From Kryptolebias marmoratus (Eukaryota > Chordata > Actinopteri > Cyprinodontiformes > Rivulidae): a stretch of DNA of 64,000 bases. The DNA is taken from contig NC_051437.1 in NCBI RefSeq assembly GCF_001649575.2, forward strand, positions 20,496,384 through 20,560,383, given 5' to 3'. The notes below the pieces were generated by a model, which was not told where the DNA came from, made no database searches, and saw nothing but the letters and a program-made list of their open reading frames with translations. Positions 1 through 12,500 of the stretch are shown here, piece after piece (the stretch's first letter is position 1; each line of letters begins with the position of its first letter). Both the position numbers and the translations under genes were made by a program.

Positions 1-985
1 CACCACTATTTCGTCGTTCGACCCACGTCGCTGTTCAAACACAAATATATATATATATTTTTTAATTAACTGTCGACAACAGAGGCTCGTCTGTTTCGAC
101 TGTCATCCTATTCGCCATCACAAATGCAACACGGTAAAAGCGGCGCAGACGCTTTTGTTTGGCTCGCCTTCCCCTGTCAGATAGGTTTGTTTACCTGCTG
201 CTGACTGGCTCGCCGCTGCTGTCGAAGTGAGCGGCGCAGGTGCATCATGGGAGTTGGAGTCCGAGCGGACCGCATCGGCATTTAAATAAACGCTCGACGC
301 TTCTTCTCCGGAGCCTCCTTCTCGCTGTTACATGTCGGATTCACGTCGGACAAACGGTCGGCATCGTTTCCGGGAAAGGAGAAATCGAAACATATCGACA
401 TAAATGCAACTCTCACGCGTTAAATCACTCAATTACCCATGAGACGTCGGTGACGTGTTTGCGCGTATGTAGTTCCTGTTACTGCGCGCCTGTTAGCTGA
501 TCTCCATCAACTTCATGCTAGGTTTATATGGGCTCTTGGTACTTACAAATCAGGTTATCATGACTGAACGCAACCTTGTAAACTTCATGACGACAGAAAC
601 CACACAGCTCTGAAAAATGTGACTTTAAATGGAGGCTCCAGGTCTTGACTTCACCCTGCGTCCTACGTGCAACTAAAGCTTCCCGTCTCTGTATGGTGAG
701 GTGATGTCAACATTTATTGTTATTGAGACTCATTTAAAAAGCTCAGCTGTTGTCAGTAGTGTTCAGGCAGACTGTGCGTTCAGGCACGTACTCCCACAGA
801 GTACACGCCCACTATTTCTGTGCAATTTTTATAACAGCTTATCAAAGTTACACGATCCAGCCATGTTGTATACAAATTGTCACCTTTGTCCACAATGCTT
901 TAGTTAGAGTGGATCGCCTTGCATCACAACTGTTTTGTTTTTTTGTTGTGTGTATTTTTTTATAGGTGAGCACAACCCTCAGAAA
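1..985 (+). promoter_or_regulatory. ppp1r3d: ppp1r3d upstream region and 5' UTR
   Basis: Positions about 60-500 are rich in CpG compared with the AT-rich sequence that follows, as expected for a vertebrate promoter. A (TA)n run lies at 44-59. A pyrimidine tract followed by TATAG ends at 965 and looks like a 3' splice site 20 bases before the start codon, so the 5' UTR is probably split by an intron. The matching donor is unclear; candidates are near 131 and 240. The short open frames in this stretch show no recognisable protein. Confidence 0.5.
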
Positions 986-1909
986 ATGGATAGGGGGTGG
1001 TTTATTGGACATGACAAAATCCTCCCCTCCAAATCTGAACAGCCGATGCCCAGCTGCGGCAGTGTCTCAAGGCCCTGCATGACTATTAACTTGACTGAAA
1101 TGCTTCAAGCTGACAAACCTAGTGCCATAAGGAAGCCTGTTCCAATTCGTCCACCAAGCCCCAGAGCCTCCCTGCCAAAAGAACAACAGTCCCACCGCTT
1201 TCTCTCCTGCGAGCCCACGCCTAAACCCATCATCCGGCAACGGTCATGCTCCCTGCCTTCTGCCACGGAGAAGAAAAAGAAGCGATGTAGAAGCGTTGGT
1301 GTTCGGTTTGTTGACTCCTTGGGACTGGACCTGGAAGATGTCAGGCTTTTTAAATCAGGCGAGGATCCATTTGTGCCGCACCATGTCACCTTTAAATTAT
1401 TGATGGGTGCTGAAATAACAGATGGAAAGCACCTGGAGATTTCCTTGCCATACCTGAAGCCAGATTTTGCCAAACAACCTGGCGACCAGCCCGGATTCCA
1501 GCATCGGCTACATGAGCAGAAAGTGTGTCTTGAGAGAGTCTTGTGTTTTGAACTTGGGATTATCGGAATCACACAAGTCCTTAACTTGCACTTCGAGAAG
1601 GATGTCACAGTTCGTTATTCATTTACTGAGTGGAGAAGTTCTGCCGAGGCTAAGGCCACTTGGGTGTCCAGCATCACCAAAACCTGGGAAGGAGGAGAGG
1701 GTGAATTTAGCTGCGATACATTTCGTTTCCATCTGCCAGTCCCTCCGTTCCTGCGTCCTGGAGCATTTTTGGAGTTTGCCATTCGATACAAAACTAACGG
1801 AGCTGAATACTGGGACAACAATGATGGGAAAAATTACAAATTACTCTGTCAAAATTACAAACTCACTGTGCCTAAAGAATGTGAGGATAGCATGGTGCAT
1901 TTCATTTAA
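986..1909 (+). CDS. ppp1r3d: Protein phosphatase 1 regulatory subunit 3D (glycogen-targeting subunit)
   Basis: The 307-residue product brings PP1 catalytic subunit to glycogen and glycogen synthase. A PP1-docking RVxF-type motif (VRF, residues 106-108) follows a basic run KKKKRCRS at 96-103. A CBM21 carbohydrate-binding domain covers about 170-295 and has the typical WDNNDGKNYKL signature at 276-286. Human PPP1R3D is about 300 residues and has a single coding exon, as here. The frame stays open 17 codons upstream, but that part overlaps a likely splice acceptor at 965, so the ATG at 986 is chosen. The downstream neighbour is sycp2; the two genes are also neighbours on human 20q13.33, which is why I call 3D rather than 3B or 3C. 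What is seen: motifs, length and synteny. What is inferred: the exact paralogue. Confidence 0.88.
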   Translation: MDRGWFIGHDKILPSKSEQPMPSCGSVSRPCMTINLTEMLQADKPSAIRKPVPIRPPSPRASLPKEQQSHRFLSCEPTPKPIIRQRSCSLPSATEKKKKRCRSVGVRFVDSLGLDLEDVRLFKSGEDPFVPHHVTFKLLMGAEITDGKHLEISLPYLKPDFAKQPGDQPGFQHRLHEQKVCLERVLCFELGIIGITQVLNLHFEKDVTVRYSFTEWRSSAEAKATWVSSITKTWEGGEGEFSCDTFRFHLPVPPFLRPGAFLEFAIRYKTNGAEYWDNNDGKNYKLLCQNYKLTVPKECEDSMVHFI

Positions 1910-2879
1910 TATACAGACTAAACATAGAAGAAATCTATTTTGGGCACCTTATGACTGTTAGTTAAATAAAAACTACAAGGCATTGTGTTCATTTCATTAG
2001 TAGTGGCAGCAAAAGAAAGTTAGATTGGAGTTAAACTCTTGCAAACACAGAATAAAAGCAGTGAACACTAATGCACATGTGGTTTTAAAAATTGCACTGG
2101 ATTATAAAACTTTATAGAATAAATTAAAAATGCAAAACACTTTATGGTGACAGCAACAGATGGAGGTATTTTCCACAGATCATTTTATTATGTTTTTTCT
2201 GTGAAACAGAATAAAAAGGACTATAATTTACTGTTGGCTTGCAACTGAATATCCAACAAAGCAAATAATGTAAAACAATGCAGAAATTTGTTTTGCTGTG
2301 CCATCTTATTTCTGTATTTAAAATATATTTTTGATGTAGATATTATCAGAGCACTTCACAAAAAAAACAACCCATTTTTTACTGCCTTTTTTCACAAATC
2401 AATGTATTGTTTATCTGTGTAATGACAAATTATGATCAAATTATTTGAGCCATAATTTGTATTTCTTATTAAAAAATAAAGTCTCATTTTATGATCACTG
2501 TTGATGGGCTCTCTTCTGCTGGACATTGTACACAAAAAACTGCTTCCTTTTAAATGGAAAATCACTACATAGCACTAAATTGAAGCTAATGCAAACATTT
2601 GGTTTTCAATGTCTGCATTTATTTTCATTTATTTTGTTTACAGTATTTGATTTGATTAATTTGTGGCCTGGAAGATTTTGTCAAAGCTACAAAAATCTGA
2701 TCGTGTCTGTCTAGTGTAACACTTTCTGCCTAACATTTATCATAATTTTCATTATTTATAAGTATTACAGTAAATCCTGCATTAAAAAGTTGGTGACTAC
2801 TACGATAAATCATCTTTGTAACAACATTTACAACCACAGACTGTCAATAGCTTACACATATTGGCTAATTTTTACCGTT
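1910..2879 (+). other. ppp1r3d: ppp1r3d 3' UTR and intergenic AT-rich stretch
   Basis: AATAAA polyadenylation signals occur at 1965-1970 and 2475-2480, with others between, so transcripts could end soon after the stop codon or about 600 bases later. I see no other gene here; the short frame at 2526-2714 has no recognisable content. Confidence 0.6.
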
Positions 2880-3559
2880 TCCGGTCACTGAGTCTGAGGG
2901 GTCACAAAATTTGATGCAACACCACCAAACATCTGTCACGAGCCTGCGCGTTCAACGTATACTTCGCGCGTTTGCGGTGGGCGGTTTGAAAGGAGTGGAA
3001 AAAAACCGTCGGGAAAGATAACATACATCTCACTTTTTAATTCGAAATTTTACAACGCAGTAAGTAATTATACATAAAAATAAAAAAACAATACATATTT
3101 TTCCATAATAATTGCAGTCGTTGTAATGTATGTCTAGCTAAAGTTAGCTACTTTTGGTAGCCTCTATTGCTAAGCTAGCTGAGAATAGATTGGGTACGCC
3201 ATCTTTAACTCGGGTTTATAAATATAAATAAGCTTGCCTTAGGCAAAATGTTTTGTTTCAACAATCCAACCACCATCTCTTAAAAATCCACCAGAATTAA
3301 TTTGTATCAGCTGAAATGCAAGTTAAACATATTTCCTAATCATTTATATAGAGATTAAATTGATTGTTAATTTAATGTTGTGGATGGCAGGTTTATGGTT
3401 TGGGTATCAGTTCTGGGGACTGAGCAGGCCTGAATTGGTGAAGCTTCTCCTAAGAAGTAAGAATGGCTCCAAGTCAGAACGGACAGGTTGGACACGATCT
3501 TACCACCTCTATGTTCCATTGATTTCAGCCTGATATTTGTCTTTAATCTTTAATATAAC
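2880..3559 (+). promoter_or_regulatory. sycp2: sycp2 promoter, non-coding exon 1 and first intron
   Basis: A short CpG-rich patch (2938-3012) sits in AT-rich sequence. It contains GCGGTGGGCGG directly followed by TTTGAA at 2985-2990, which resembles the CDE/CHR arrangement of cell-cycle promoters. A non-coding exon probably ends at 3059, before GTAAGT at 3060-3065. The next exon starts at 3529 after TTTCAG and gives a 31-base leader before the ATG at 3560. The splice sites are seen directly; promoter function is inferred. Confidence 0.55.
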
Positions 3560-6500
3560 ATGTCTTTTGTGAAGTTGGAGAATGCCATTGATGAGGCGTT
3601 AAAGACTGAGAATGTCCAACTACTTGATTCAGTCTTAGAGAGGGACACTGATGACACCACCTTAAAATGTTCCCAGAGGTTTCTCACCAAACTGGACAAG
3701 CTCGTCACCACGGTAAGATGAAGCTCAACACAATGACCAGCTGTTCACGATACAGTGTGTTTTTGGACTTACGGAAAACATGAATATTCCTTAGAGCTTG
3801 GATCGGAAAGATGCCAGAGCGGCAAGTTTGGGTCTCGCCAGCATCTACAAATATGGGAAAAACCTGAAATTACCTGGTGGTCAAGGACTCTCGATTTTAA
3901 TGAACCAAGGGCTTATCAAGAAGATGAGTATACATTTATTACATACAAGCACACAGTACGTGATGACCTATCAAGTTAACATTTTCAGGGTTTAATTGAA
4001 TGTGTTTCTGTGCACATGGTGCAGTGGTTTGAGAAATGCCAGGAACTGTGGATCCACCACGGCCCACACTGGGATGAAACTATGTTTACTCTCTCTGAGA
4101 ACTTTTTAAATGCCTTAATGGTGAGCTCATGTCTAACAGTAAACACATTGTACATTACCATGTCTTATGAAACATAATTTAAAAGTCTTATATTTCCTTC
4201 CCTTCTGCAGGTAGTTCACGAGTCTTGCAAAGAGGGTATATTTATACACTTATTAATGTTCAATTCATACTCAGTATGTGTTATGTCTTCAATAAGTTAC
4301 AAAGTTAACTAATTGTTCCATCGGAGAGGCAGCATTGTTTACTAAGATGTGATTTTATTCTAAGTCTATTGTTTTTGTACAAAATATAATTCACTTGTGT
4401 GAAGCCACTATCTAATCAGATCATATAGATGAAGCTCATGACTTAGTAATATTTATTTTCAGGAACTTACAAGGTCACTGAGTCCTTCCTGTATCCCGTC
4501 GGTCAGCTCGCTGTGGACCCCAGAGTCTACATCCTGATTCAGAAAGAGGTTTAAAATGCTTTCCATAACATTTTTTTGTTGTTGTTTTGGGGGGGGGGAT
4601 TTGATGATGAAAGTCCTTTTTCATAAATTAACCTGAGAAAATGTTTCTGTCAGGCTATTCGTAAATATAACTTGATTCTGGACAAAATCCCGGTGGAGTT
4701 TAAGAAAAACAGAAGGATCCTAACATCACAGGAGGGATCAGATATCATGTATGTAGGAGTGGAGTTTTTATGGCAAAGATTAGTAATACTAGAATTTAAA
4801 ATATCTGCATTCGCTTGAACCCTGGTGTGTTTATTTTTTTGCAGGACCAAACTGGCTGCTCGAATATTGGAGGGTGGTGGTTAGTTTTTTATTTATCTAT
4901 TTTATGAAATCTACTGTCTTTTTGTCACCCCAAATGAATAGAAAAACATTTTATTTTTATTCTAGATTACGACTTGCAGTCATCATTGATGGAAGCATTA
5001 TGTAGAATGGCCACTCCTGCGCAGAGGAGGAAGCTCGCAGATCGATGGTTCAGCATGGCGCACGTTGCCAGCGCTTTTGCTCAGATCAGTGATTCAGAGT
5101 TTGAGACGGTAAAATTAGACAGTTTATAGTCATTTAATTGTCTGCTATTACCTTCTGACGTGCTCCTTTGACAATTTGTTGTAATTGCGTTCCGCCTAAT
5201 CGCATCCGGTTTAGTGTAAACATGTGATTTCAGGCTTGTCGCAGGTTTCTGAACATGGTGAATGGGATGCAGGGAGACAAAAGAAGGTCAGCATTCTCTG
5301 AGGTGGAAACAAGAGAACCAGAAAAGTCTTTTTTTTTTTCTTTTGACACCCAGAAATTCTACAGAATAAAATACAATAACTATTTATATTTGCAGTATTG
5401 CTTTTTCCCTAACAGTGTCATGCTCCAGAAACAAAATATTTGTGAAAGTTTTTTTTTTTTAACACTGTTCTTTGCTCATTAAATATATTCATTATTTATA
5501 TGTCGTATTACATAAAGAGCACTTGCAGCATTGTTTAAATTTTTTTTGTCTCAGACTAACAGTCTTATTTCTGTACTACAGAGTGTACTCTTACCCTTGT
5601 CTGGAAGTTTATCTGGGCAAGTATGAGGTCAGTATATACAGGATTTCTAAGACTCTAAACATGAGAGAGAAAAGACAAAATTTAAATTACAACTTTATTT
5701 AATTCCTAATGACTTGTAATAGTAGAAAATTGTTTTCCACAAATAATTAGCCTTTGTTGTGTAATTAGCAGCTCCTTTATGTTTCAGGCGTGTTAGTTTG
5801 AATATTACAACTCCTAAAGTCTGCCAGATGTTAAAAACAGGTTGTGGTTGTGGTTGTCTTGTTAGCTGCTGATGCCCGCGGATGAGAAGCTCGAGGAATT
5901 CTGGGTTGACTTTAATCTCTGCAGCCACAGCATCTCCTTCTACTTTTCCTTGCCTGATGAAGAGGTGCTGGTGCCCTAAGATCATTTGTGCCTCAGTCAT
6001 AAACATTCACATGCAAAAGATTTCCATCAATAATTTCTTTAAAAAGCTCAGCATCAGTTAGAGCATACAGAAACATGTTTTTCTTATCATGTAGGATGGC
6101 CACTGGGAAACAATGTGCATCAGTGAGAATGAAGTCCAAAGCTACACTGTCAAAGGTAACAACAAAGAAACAGATGCAGTCACTAATTTCTGTTAGTCAC
6201 ACAATCATATGTAGTGTGTTACTGCAATCCATCCATGTACTCAATAAAATAAAATACTGGATAGGAAAAAATGACAGGCATTTTGAGCTATCTAGGCCCT
6301 TGATATCTTTGTTTATTTTTCTTGCTTGACAAAGTAAAACAGCTTAATCAAGATTCCTTTAGTAGAATAGTAATACCTATTTCAGAAGTGATCCTGTCCT
6401 CTAAATGTTTGTATCTTTATCTTTAGAGGAGGGCAAGAGTCAGGTTTTGCAGATAAAGCTGTCAGAGGTAGTGGTTGTTGGAGCAGTGGAGGGATCCAAC

Positions 6501-9500
6501 CTCACCGTCCATTTCAGCTCCTCCTTGAACATCGTACAGGCTGCTCAAAAAGTCTACGGACTGATGAAAAGCCAAGTAAGAGGCCATGGCCCGTTCACTT
6601 CATGTTTACTGACTGCAACACTCATTACGTTTACATGTTCCAGGACAACGAATTGTGAATATTAGAATGACAAATCTTGCCTCTCTGTAAAAATATTTTT
6701 AAAGCTAAACCATTTGTACTTTACATTACTGTCTAAAAAAGTGAATACTGTGGTCTTAATAATGTAACATTTGATATTAAACCAATTTTCTTTGGGCAGC
6801 GCGCACCTGTGGTGAAAACTGCAGGTAAAACTATGATAGAAGAAAACAACACCCAGGTAAGCACAGACTTATCAAAAAAATCCAGAGTTTACAGATATGA
6901 TGTGCTGAAGGTGTTAATGTGATAAAACGGATACTACAGTATACTACTAATTAGGCTGTAGCTGAATTAGCTGCAAACTTTTAAAGGTAGGTTGAGTTTT
7001 TAGATGAGCTTTAAACAAGCTTGTTTGTGTGTGTTCATCTGTTAGCAAAATAATCTCATGAACCACTGAGGAAGTATCATCAGATGTACATCTGCAACTG
7101 GTTAACTTTAGGAGTCAAGCCTATTCAAGATGGCTACCACAACTAATTGACTAATTGACAAAAATGACTTTAATTATGTCATTCCTACAGATATTGATCT
7201 AAAATTAAGTGTGGTAGCTGAGAGTCATCCTCAACACGTATTTCAAATCCTAATTATTTATGAGTCATCTTTATTCAGCGGGCTATTAGCATTCCTTCAA
7301 GGAATGAGAAGTACTTGGAGAGCCCAAACCTCTGCCAAGGTTGTAGCTTCATTCATTTAATCAATTGTTTTTGGTAACAATTCCAACATTTCCTGTAAAT
7401 CTCATCAAAATCTGTTCATTAGTTTTGAAGTAATCCTGTGAACAGACAAACAAACAAACCAAAAGCATAACCTTCTTGGTAGAGGTAATACTTTTTAATT
7501 TGAACTACATCAGAAATGTTTTAAACTGTTCAAATGAAGCCAGAATGTTAGCCCTGAAGTAAGTGTGTTCATGTAGGCTGCATGCTGCTCTGACACAGGT
7601 TGTTCCAGAAAGCCAGGTGTCCCTTGGTGAAAGTGAGAAGACTACAGCTCCATATGTTTTATCTGCTCCAGCTGCACCTGCACAAGTAAAAATATTTGTT
7701 TTCTAAATCAAAAATATGGTGGTGAAGTCTTTTTATAGTTCAGCATAATGCAGCAGTTCTGCATGCAACAGTGTCAAAGTTAAATTTGAATTTATTCATG
7801 ACTGTTTTTTTTTGTCCTAACCTGCATTAAAGCTCTATAAGTTAGGTACTTAAACAATCTGGGCTGTTTTTAAAGGTTTAAATACTGTAGCAGAATGTAA
7901 TATTAGTGTGACAATGTAGGAGGATTTATTAGGTTTAAGCTTCTGGTGACATTTATTTTTCCCTGCCATGAAATAATTGACATTAAAGAAAAAGTAAATA
8001 TCTCCCAACAGCCTGATATTTCTGTGTCAGTTCTGGAAAAGAATCTCAACCCTTTCGATGTATTTGGGAGTTTACGTTAGTGTACTGGATCATTCAGGCA
8101 CCTCATTTAAATTGGCAGATCATAGAGGCCGCACAAAAGATTGACAGACTTTCTGATTTCAGATGGTGACCCCTGCCAGAATGAGGATGTCAGAGTCCAC
8201 TGCTTATATCAGCACCAGTGAAGGAGGATCTGTTTATAGTATCAGCTCTCTTCCAAAGCTATCAAGTAGGTAACACTGTCCTGTGTTGTTGTCACGTCAC
8301 TTAATTAATATAATTTCACCACCTGTACTCTCACCAGTTCTTGGAAGACTAACCAAACCTAAATGTTTGTTTAATATGTGTTTATGTTCGTGACTGATTG
8401 CATTTTGCTTTTCTTCCTCTTTACGTACTTCAGCCAAGGACAAAGACAAGACCTCTCTGGAGAAGATTTGTTCACGTGACACAAATACAACACCAAGCAA
8501 CACAAATGCAGTTGGCACGAAAGAGCAGGTTTGTCGCTAAGCACACTGCATGTAAGATGCTACATTTGGAGTTCTTGAGTTGAGAATAATCTACATTGTT
8601 TCGACATCAGGATACCACTCGATAGCTAAACTAAACTTTTGGCTTTTTTACAAGCAAAATCCGACGCTGATATTGTCTTTGAAATGGGAAAGTAATTCAA
8701 TGTTTCTGTGAATCATCTCTGCAGAGCACAGTCTACAGATTATCACACACAAAACATGAATAGTAACAATGTAAATCTCTTAATCATTAGACTCTTCAAA
8801 CCAAAGCATCAGCTCAGCAACAGGAAATATTCATTTTGGGGCTTTTACGTGACCAGCTCTTTCAATGGGATGGTGGTAGTGTCATCAGCTCTGCTGTTAG
8901 TCACAGAAAACAAGAATGCAGGATTTTGCTCCAGGTTCCCAGTAGTTTAAAGATAAACTGCAACAAAGCAGAGAAAGTAAGAGTGGTAAACACACCAGTC
9001 TAATTACTGCAGTTTCTTCTGGTGTTGACCTGTTTTCTGATTATTTTACCCTCATATGCTTCTATCACAAATAATTTACTGATTTGATCTTTTTGTAAAA
9101 AGAAAACTGAAGTTTATAGTTTTAGGTACTCTTAATAGTGTAGAAGTTTGAATTATAGTATTTGAGTGTTCTTACATGATCTAATTATTTCTCTTTAACC
9201 AACAGTATAAAAGGAGGTTTTGTGTCAAGCAAATATAAAGTGTCATTCAGTTACTTTTGTTTTGCAGAAGATGGCTGAAGCAGAACATGTAGTTGTACCG
9301 GGACAGGCAGAAGAAAAGTGTCAGGGTATTTTATTCTCAAAGTGACTTTTGACTTTGGTATTTTCCAAACTTACAGCTCATTAGTCAATTCTTCGGCCTC
9401 TCAAACCTGTCTTTTATTCTTCTTTTATTTACAGAGCACTACTTTATACCTGACACACAACCCAAAGCAGGACTTAACACGTAAAAAAAACTGCAATCTG

Positions 9501-12500
9501 TTCATAACTCTGGTGTTCTCATTGCTAATATAGTGTAATTTTGTAGGGGTATACAGTAAATGTATTGAGAAAGTATGTCTGAATAGTTCTGTCTGTTCAA
9601 ATTACAGCTCTTCTAGCTGGAGCAAATTTTCAGTTTCTGAAATGCTGATGATGCCAACACAGAAAATTGGATCTTTGCCAAGACCTGGTAATTAATGTAG
9701 ACATCCAATATCTTCAGTAGGACTCAATTGTCAGCAAAATTTTTCAATTTTGAAGGTAGCTGAAAAAATATGTATGTACATGTGTCTTTTGATTTTTTTT
9801 TTTTCTTTCCTTCTTTTCCTCCTAAGAGTCTAATTCTAGCGTGGTGGAACAGCTGGAACGTTGTCCATCCTCCTCTCGGAAATTGTCCATTTCAAACTCA
9901 AGCCTTGTTCTCCAAAAGCAGCTTCACAGTGAACTCACCCAGCGACTGCAGCAGGTCCTCAATGAGAGAAATGAAGATCCTCAGTACGAGGCAGCACCTG
10001 CTCTCCAGAAAAAACCCTCTAATGCCAGAAGAAACTCGAAAGACCGAAGCTCAGAAAGCATGCGTGATTCTGCACTGTACACTCCCCAAGTGCAGCAGCT
10101 TCAGACAAACGACCAACGCAAAGGAGAGAGTAAAGGTCAGACGTCACAGAGGGCAGATGCTGTTTCAACAAACTCTTCGCTGAAGACATCTGCAACAAAA
10201 ACAGTGCAGGAAAAGAAAGAATCCAAGAATAAAGATGAAACTAATACTGCCCTTTCAAGCAAAGACAAAGTAAGATTTAGATGTAATGTAAATTTTGTCC
10301 GGCATATGAAAAGCTTTTCAGGGTTTTTCCTTATATTTATTTTGTTGTTTAATGACATTCTCACTCCTGGCTCTACTTAGAGAGACGCAAAGGTTACCGC
10401 CAGCATGATGAAGCGCATCTCCAGTCATTATGAAGTTAACACCAGGTCCGCAGCAAAAGGCTCTATAGAAAATACTGCTCAGAACTGGATTCCTCCTCTT
10501 GTCAACAGGTACGGTGTACACATACACATCATCTACAGTAATAAAAAAAAATCATTGATAGAAAAGTGCCATATAAAGACTATTTTACTTTTGCAACAGA
10601 CCAATCTTCAACTTGAAGGTATTTTCATCTGGCAAAGTAAGTGATCAATTGTCATAATTGTAACACTAAATTATGTGTTGTTTTGACAAGCTTGTTTTAC
10701 TGAAAATTATTATATTTTACATACAGAAAGAAATGCCAAAAGCTGTAAGCCCAAGGAAATCCTTCAACAAAACCACAAAAAAGCCTGTCGCACAGAGGTA
10801 ATACACGTCAGTTTAAAGGTTTCGGATACACTTGGATAAATGAATGACTTGCATTGTCATTAAAAGTTGGGCAAGTTGTATTTAAAGTCCTTTTCTGTTG
10901 GGCAGAAAAGACATATTTGCATTCAACATCGATTCGCCCTTCTGCATTGGGGTAAATATTTCTGCTGCCCTTTTTTTTAATCAAGTACTTAAACTGCCAC
11001 TGTAATTGTTTAATTATCTTATATTACACTTTAGGGAGAGAACAAAATCTTCAACAAAACTTTAAACACATCAAACAGGTAAATTTGTTTATATGAAAGT
11101 GTGGAAATGGAAATTTGTCAACGAATGCAGACACTGAAACTTCAGTTATTTTGTTTTAAAATGTGTTTAATTTGATATTTTTATGTTCTTTGACAGTGGC
11201 ATCCAGAGCTCTCCCACGCGTCTCAGTCCAGACAAGAAAGCACAACTGGAACTGGCGGCAAAAGTATACTGTCATTTTTTATACTTATTTAAATAACACA
11301 ACAAAGTTCTTTTGTTTTTATGTCCGTGGTATCACGGTCATTTATTGGTTTGTTTGCCCATGTAGAATGGTTAACATCTGTAATTGTCATCTTCTGTTGT
11401 GTGTGTTGCAGAACAAGCGATACGTGAAAAAGCATCTGTTCAGTGACACCGACACCGACAATGCCCTGACAGAGGTCAGCTGGCTGAGAGAATCAGCCAG
11501 GAAGTCCAAACCCCAAGTCACCAAATATCCCAGACAAGCTCTCTCCAAACCCAAAGCTGTCCCTCCTCCGTCTTCACGTAGGCTGTCAAAGCCATATTCC
11601 ACCTCACACTCTCTAATTCATCGTATAAAAGTGGAACTGTAGCAATCTCATTAGCACAAGACTGCATTTTTAATCAGTTGTTTTTGTGTTTGCAGGCAAA
11701 TCCACAGATGTTCTCCCAGCTTCTCCAAAAGCAGCAAAGGGCAGTAAGCCCAGCAAAGTAAGACAGATTTAAATATAAACATATTTTTGTGTGTCAGTGA
11801 AGCACTATTTTATTTAGCCACAGGGTGTCCCTGTTGTATCAGAAGAGTCTCTGTTTAAATAAGATGCAGGATCAGCCGAAGACTGTGAAGGAATCAGCTG
11901 CACCCAGCAGACCACAAGCAGCTGGCAGGAGGCCTAAGAGAGCGGCAGCCGCTTCTACCAAGAGCTACCTAGAGCCAGATACTGATGACAGCCAGTCTGA
12001 AACAGAGGGGCGACATGCATTTAAGGCAAAAGATGTCTCTGTTTCTTGTTTGTTTGTTTTTCTTAGAACAGAAAGCTTTCCAAAAAAATATTCTAGCTTA
12101 TGTTCGTTTCTGCTTGCGTACAATCTGGTTTGTCTTGAACAAAATATTTGACCTCAATATACCTCAGATAAAATTTTCTTTCTCTAACGGCAACTATTTT
12201 GAAATTGTATTGTTTAGAGTACTGTTATAAATGTAACATCACAACAAAACATCTCGGCTTGACTTAAAGTTAAAAGTCATGGCTTTGAAGTGAAATGCTG
12301 AAACTCATTTTCACACGTTTGCTGTTCCAAAATAATCTTATTCTATCGCTTTTACACAACATAAATTAATCTGTAACAGGATGTTGCAAACTGTTAATAT
12401 TTTAATAAACTTTCTAAGCAGCAATAACTTGAGAAGCATATATGACTCGTAACCAGTCTGAAAATGCTTTACATTCAGTACTAAGATTTTCTTCAAGTAC

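Larger units (their letters stand above)
3560..7685 (+). other. sycp2: sycp2 exons 1-15: ARM-like and Spt16M-like domains, HORMAD-binding segment
   Basis: Exons: 3560-3712, 3795-3923, 4016-4120, 4211-4235, 4463-4548, 4654-4748, 4845-4879, 4966-5108, 5234-5286, 5582-5627, 5866-5964, 6095-6155, 6427-6575, 6800-6856, 7599-7685. They encode about 440 residues. Helical repeats ([39 protein letters not shown]) match the armadillo-like part of SYCP2. The later block ([27 protein letters not shown]) matches the Spt16M-like part. The segment [11 protein letters not shown] at about residue 411 lies where mammalian SYCP2 carries its closure motif for HORMAD proteins; that assignment rests on position and similarity by eye. 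Confidence 0.8.

Noticed and set aside
1105..1608. 167-residue frame antisense to ppp1r3d
   Set aside because: It is a shadow of the real coding frame, which has clear PP1- and glycogen-binding motifs.
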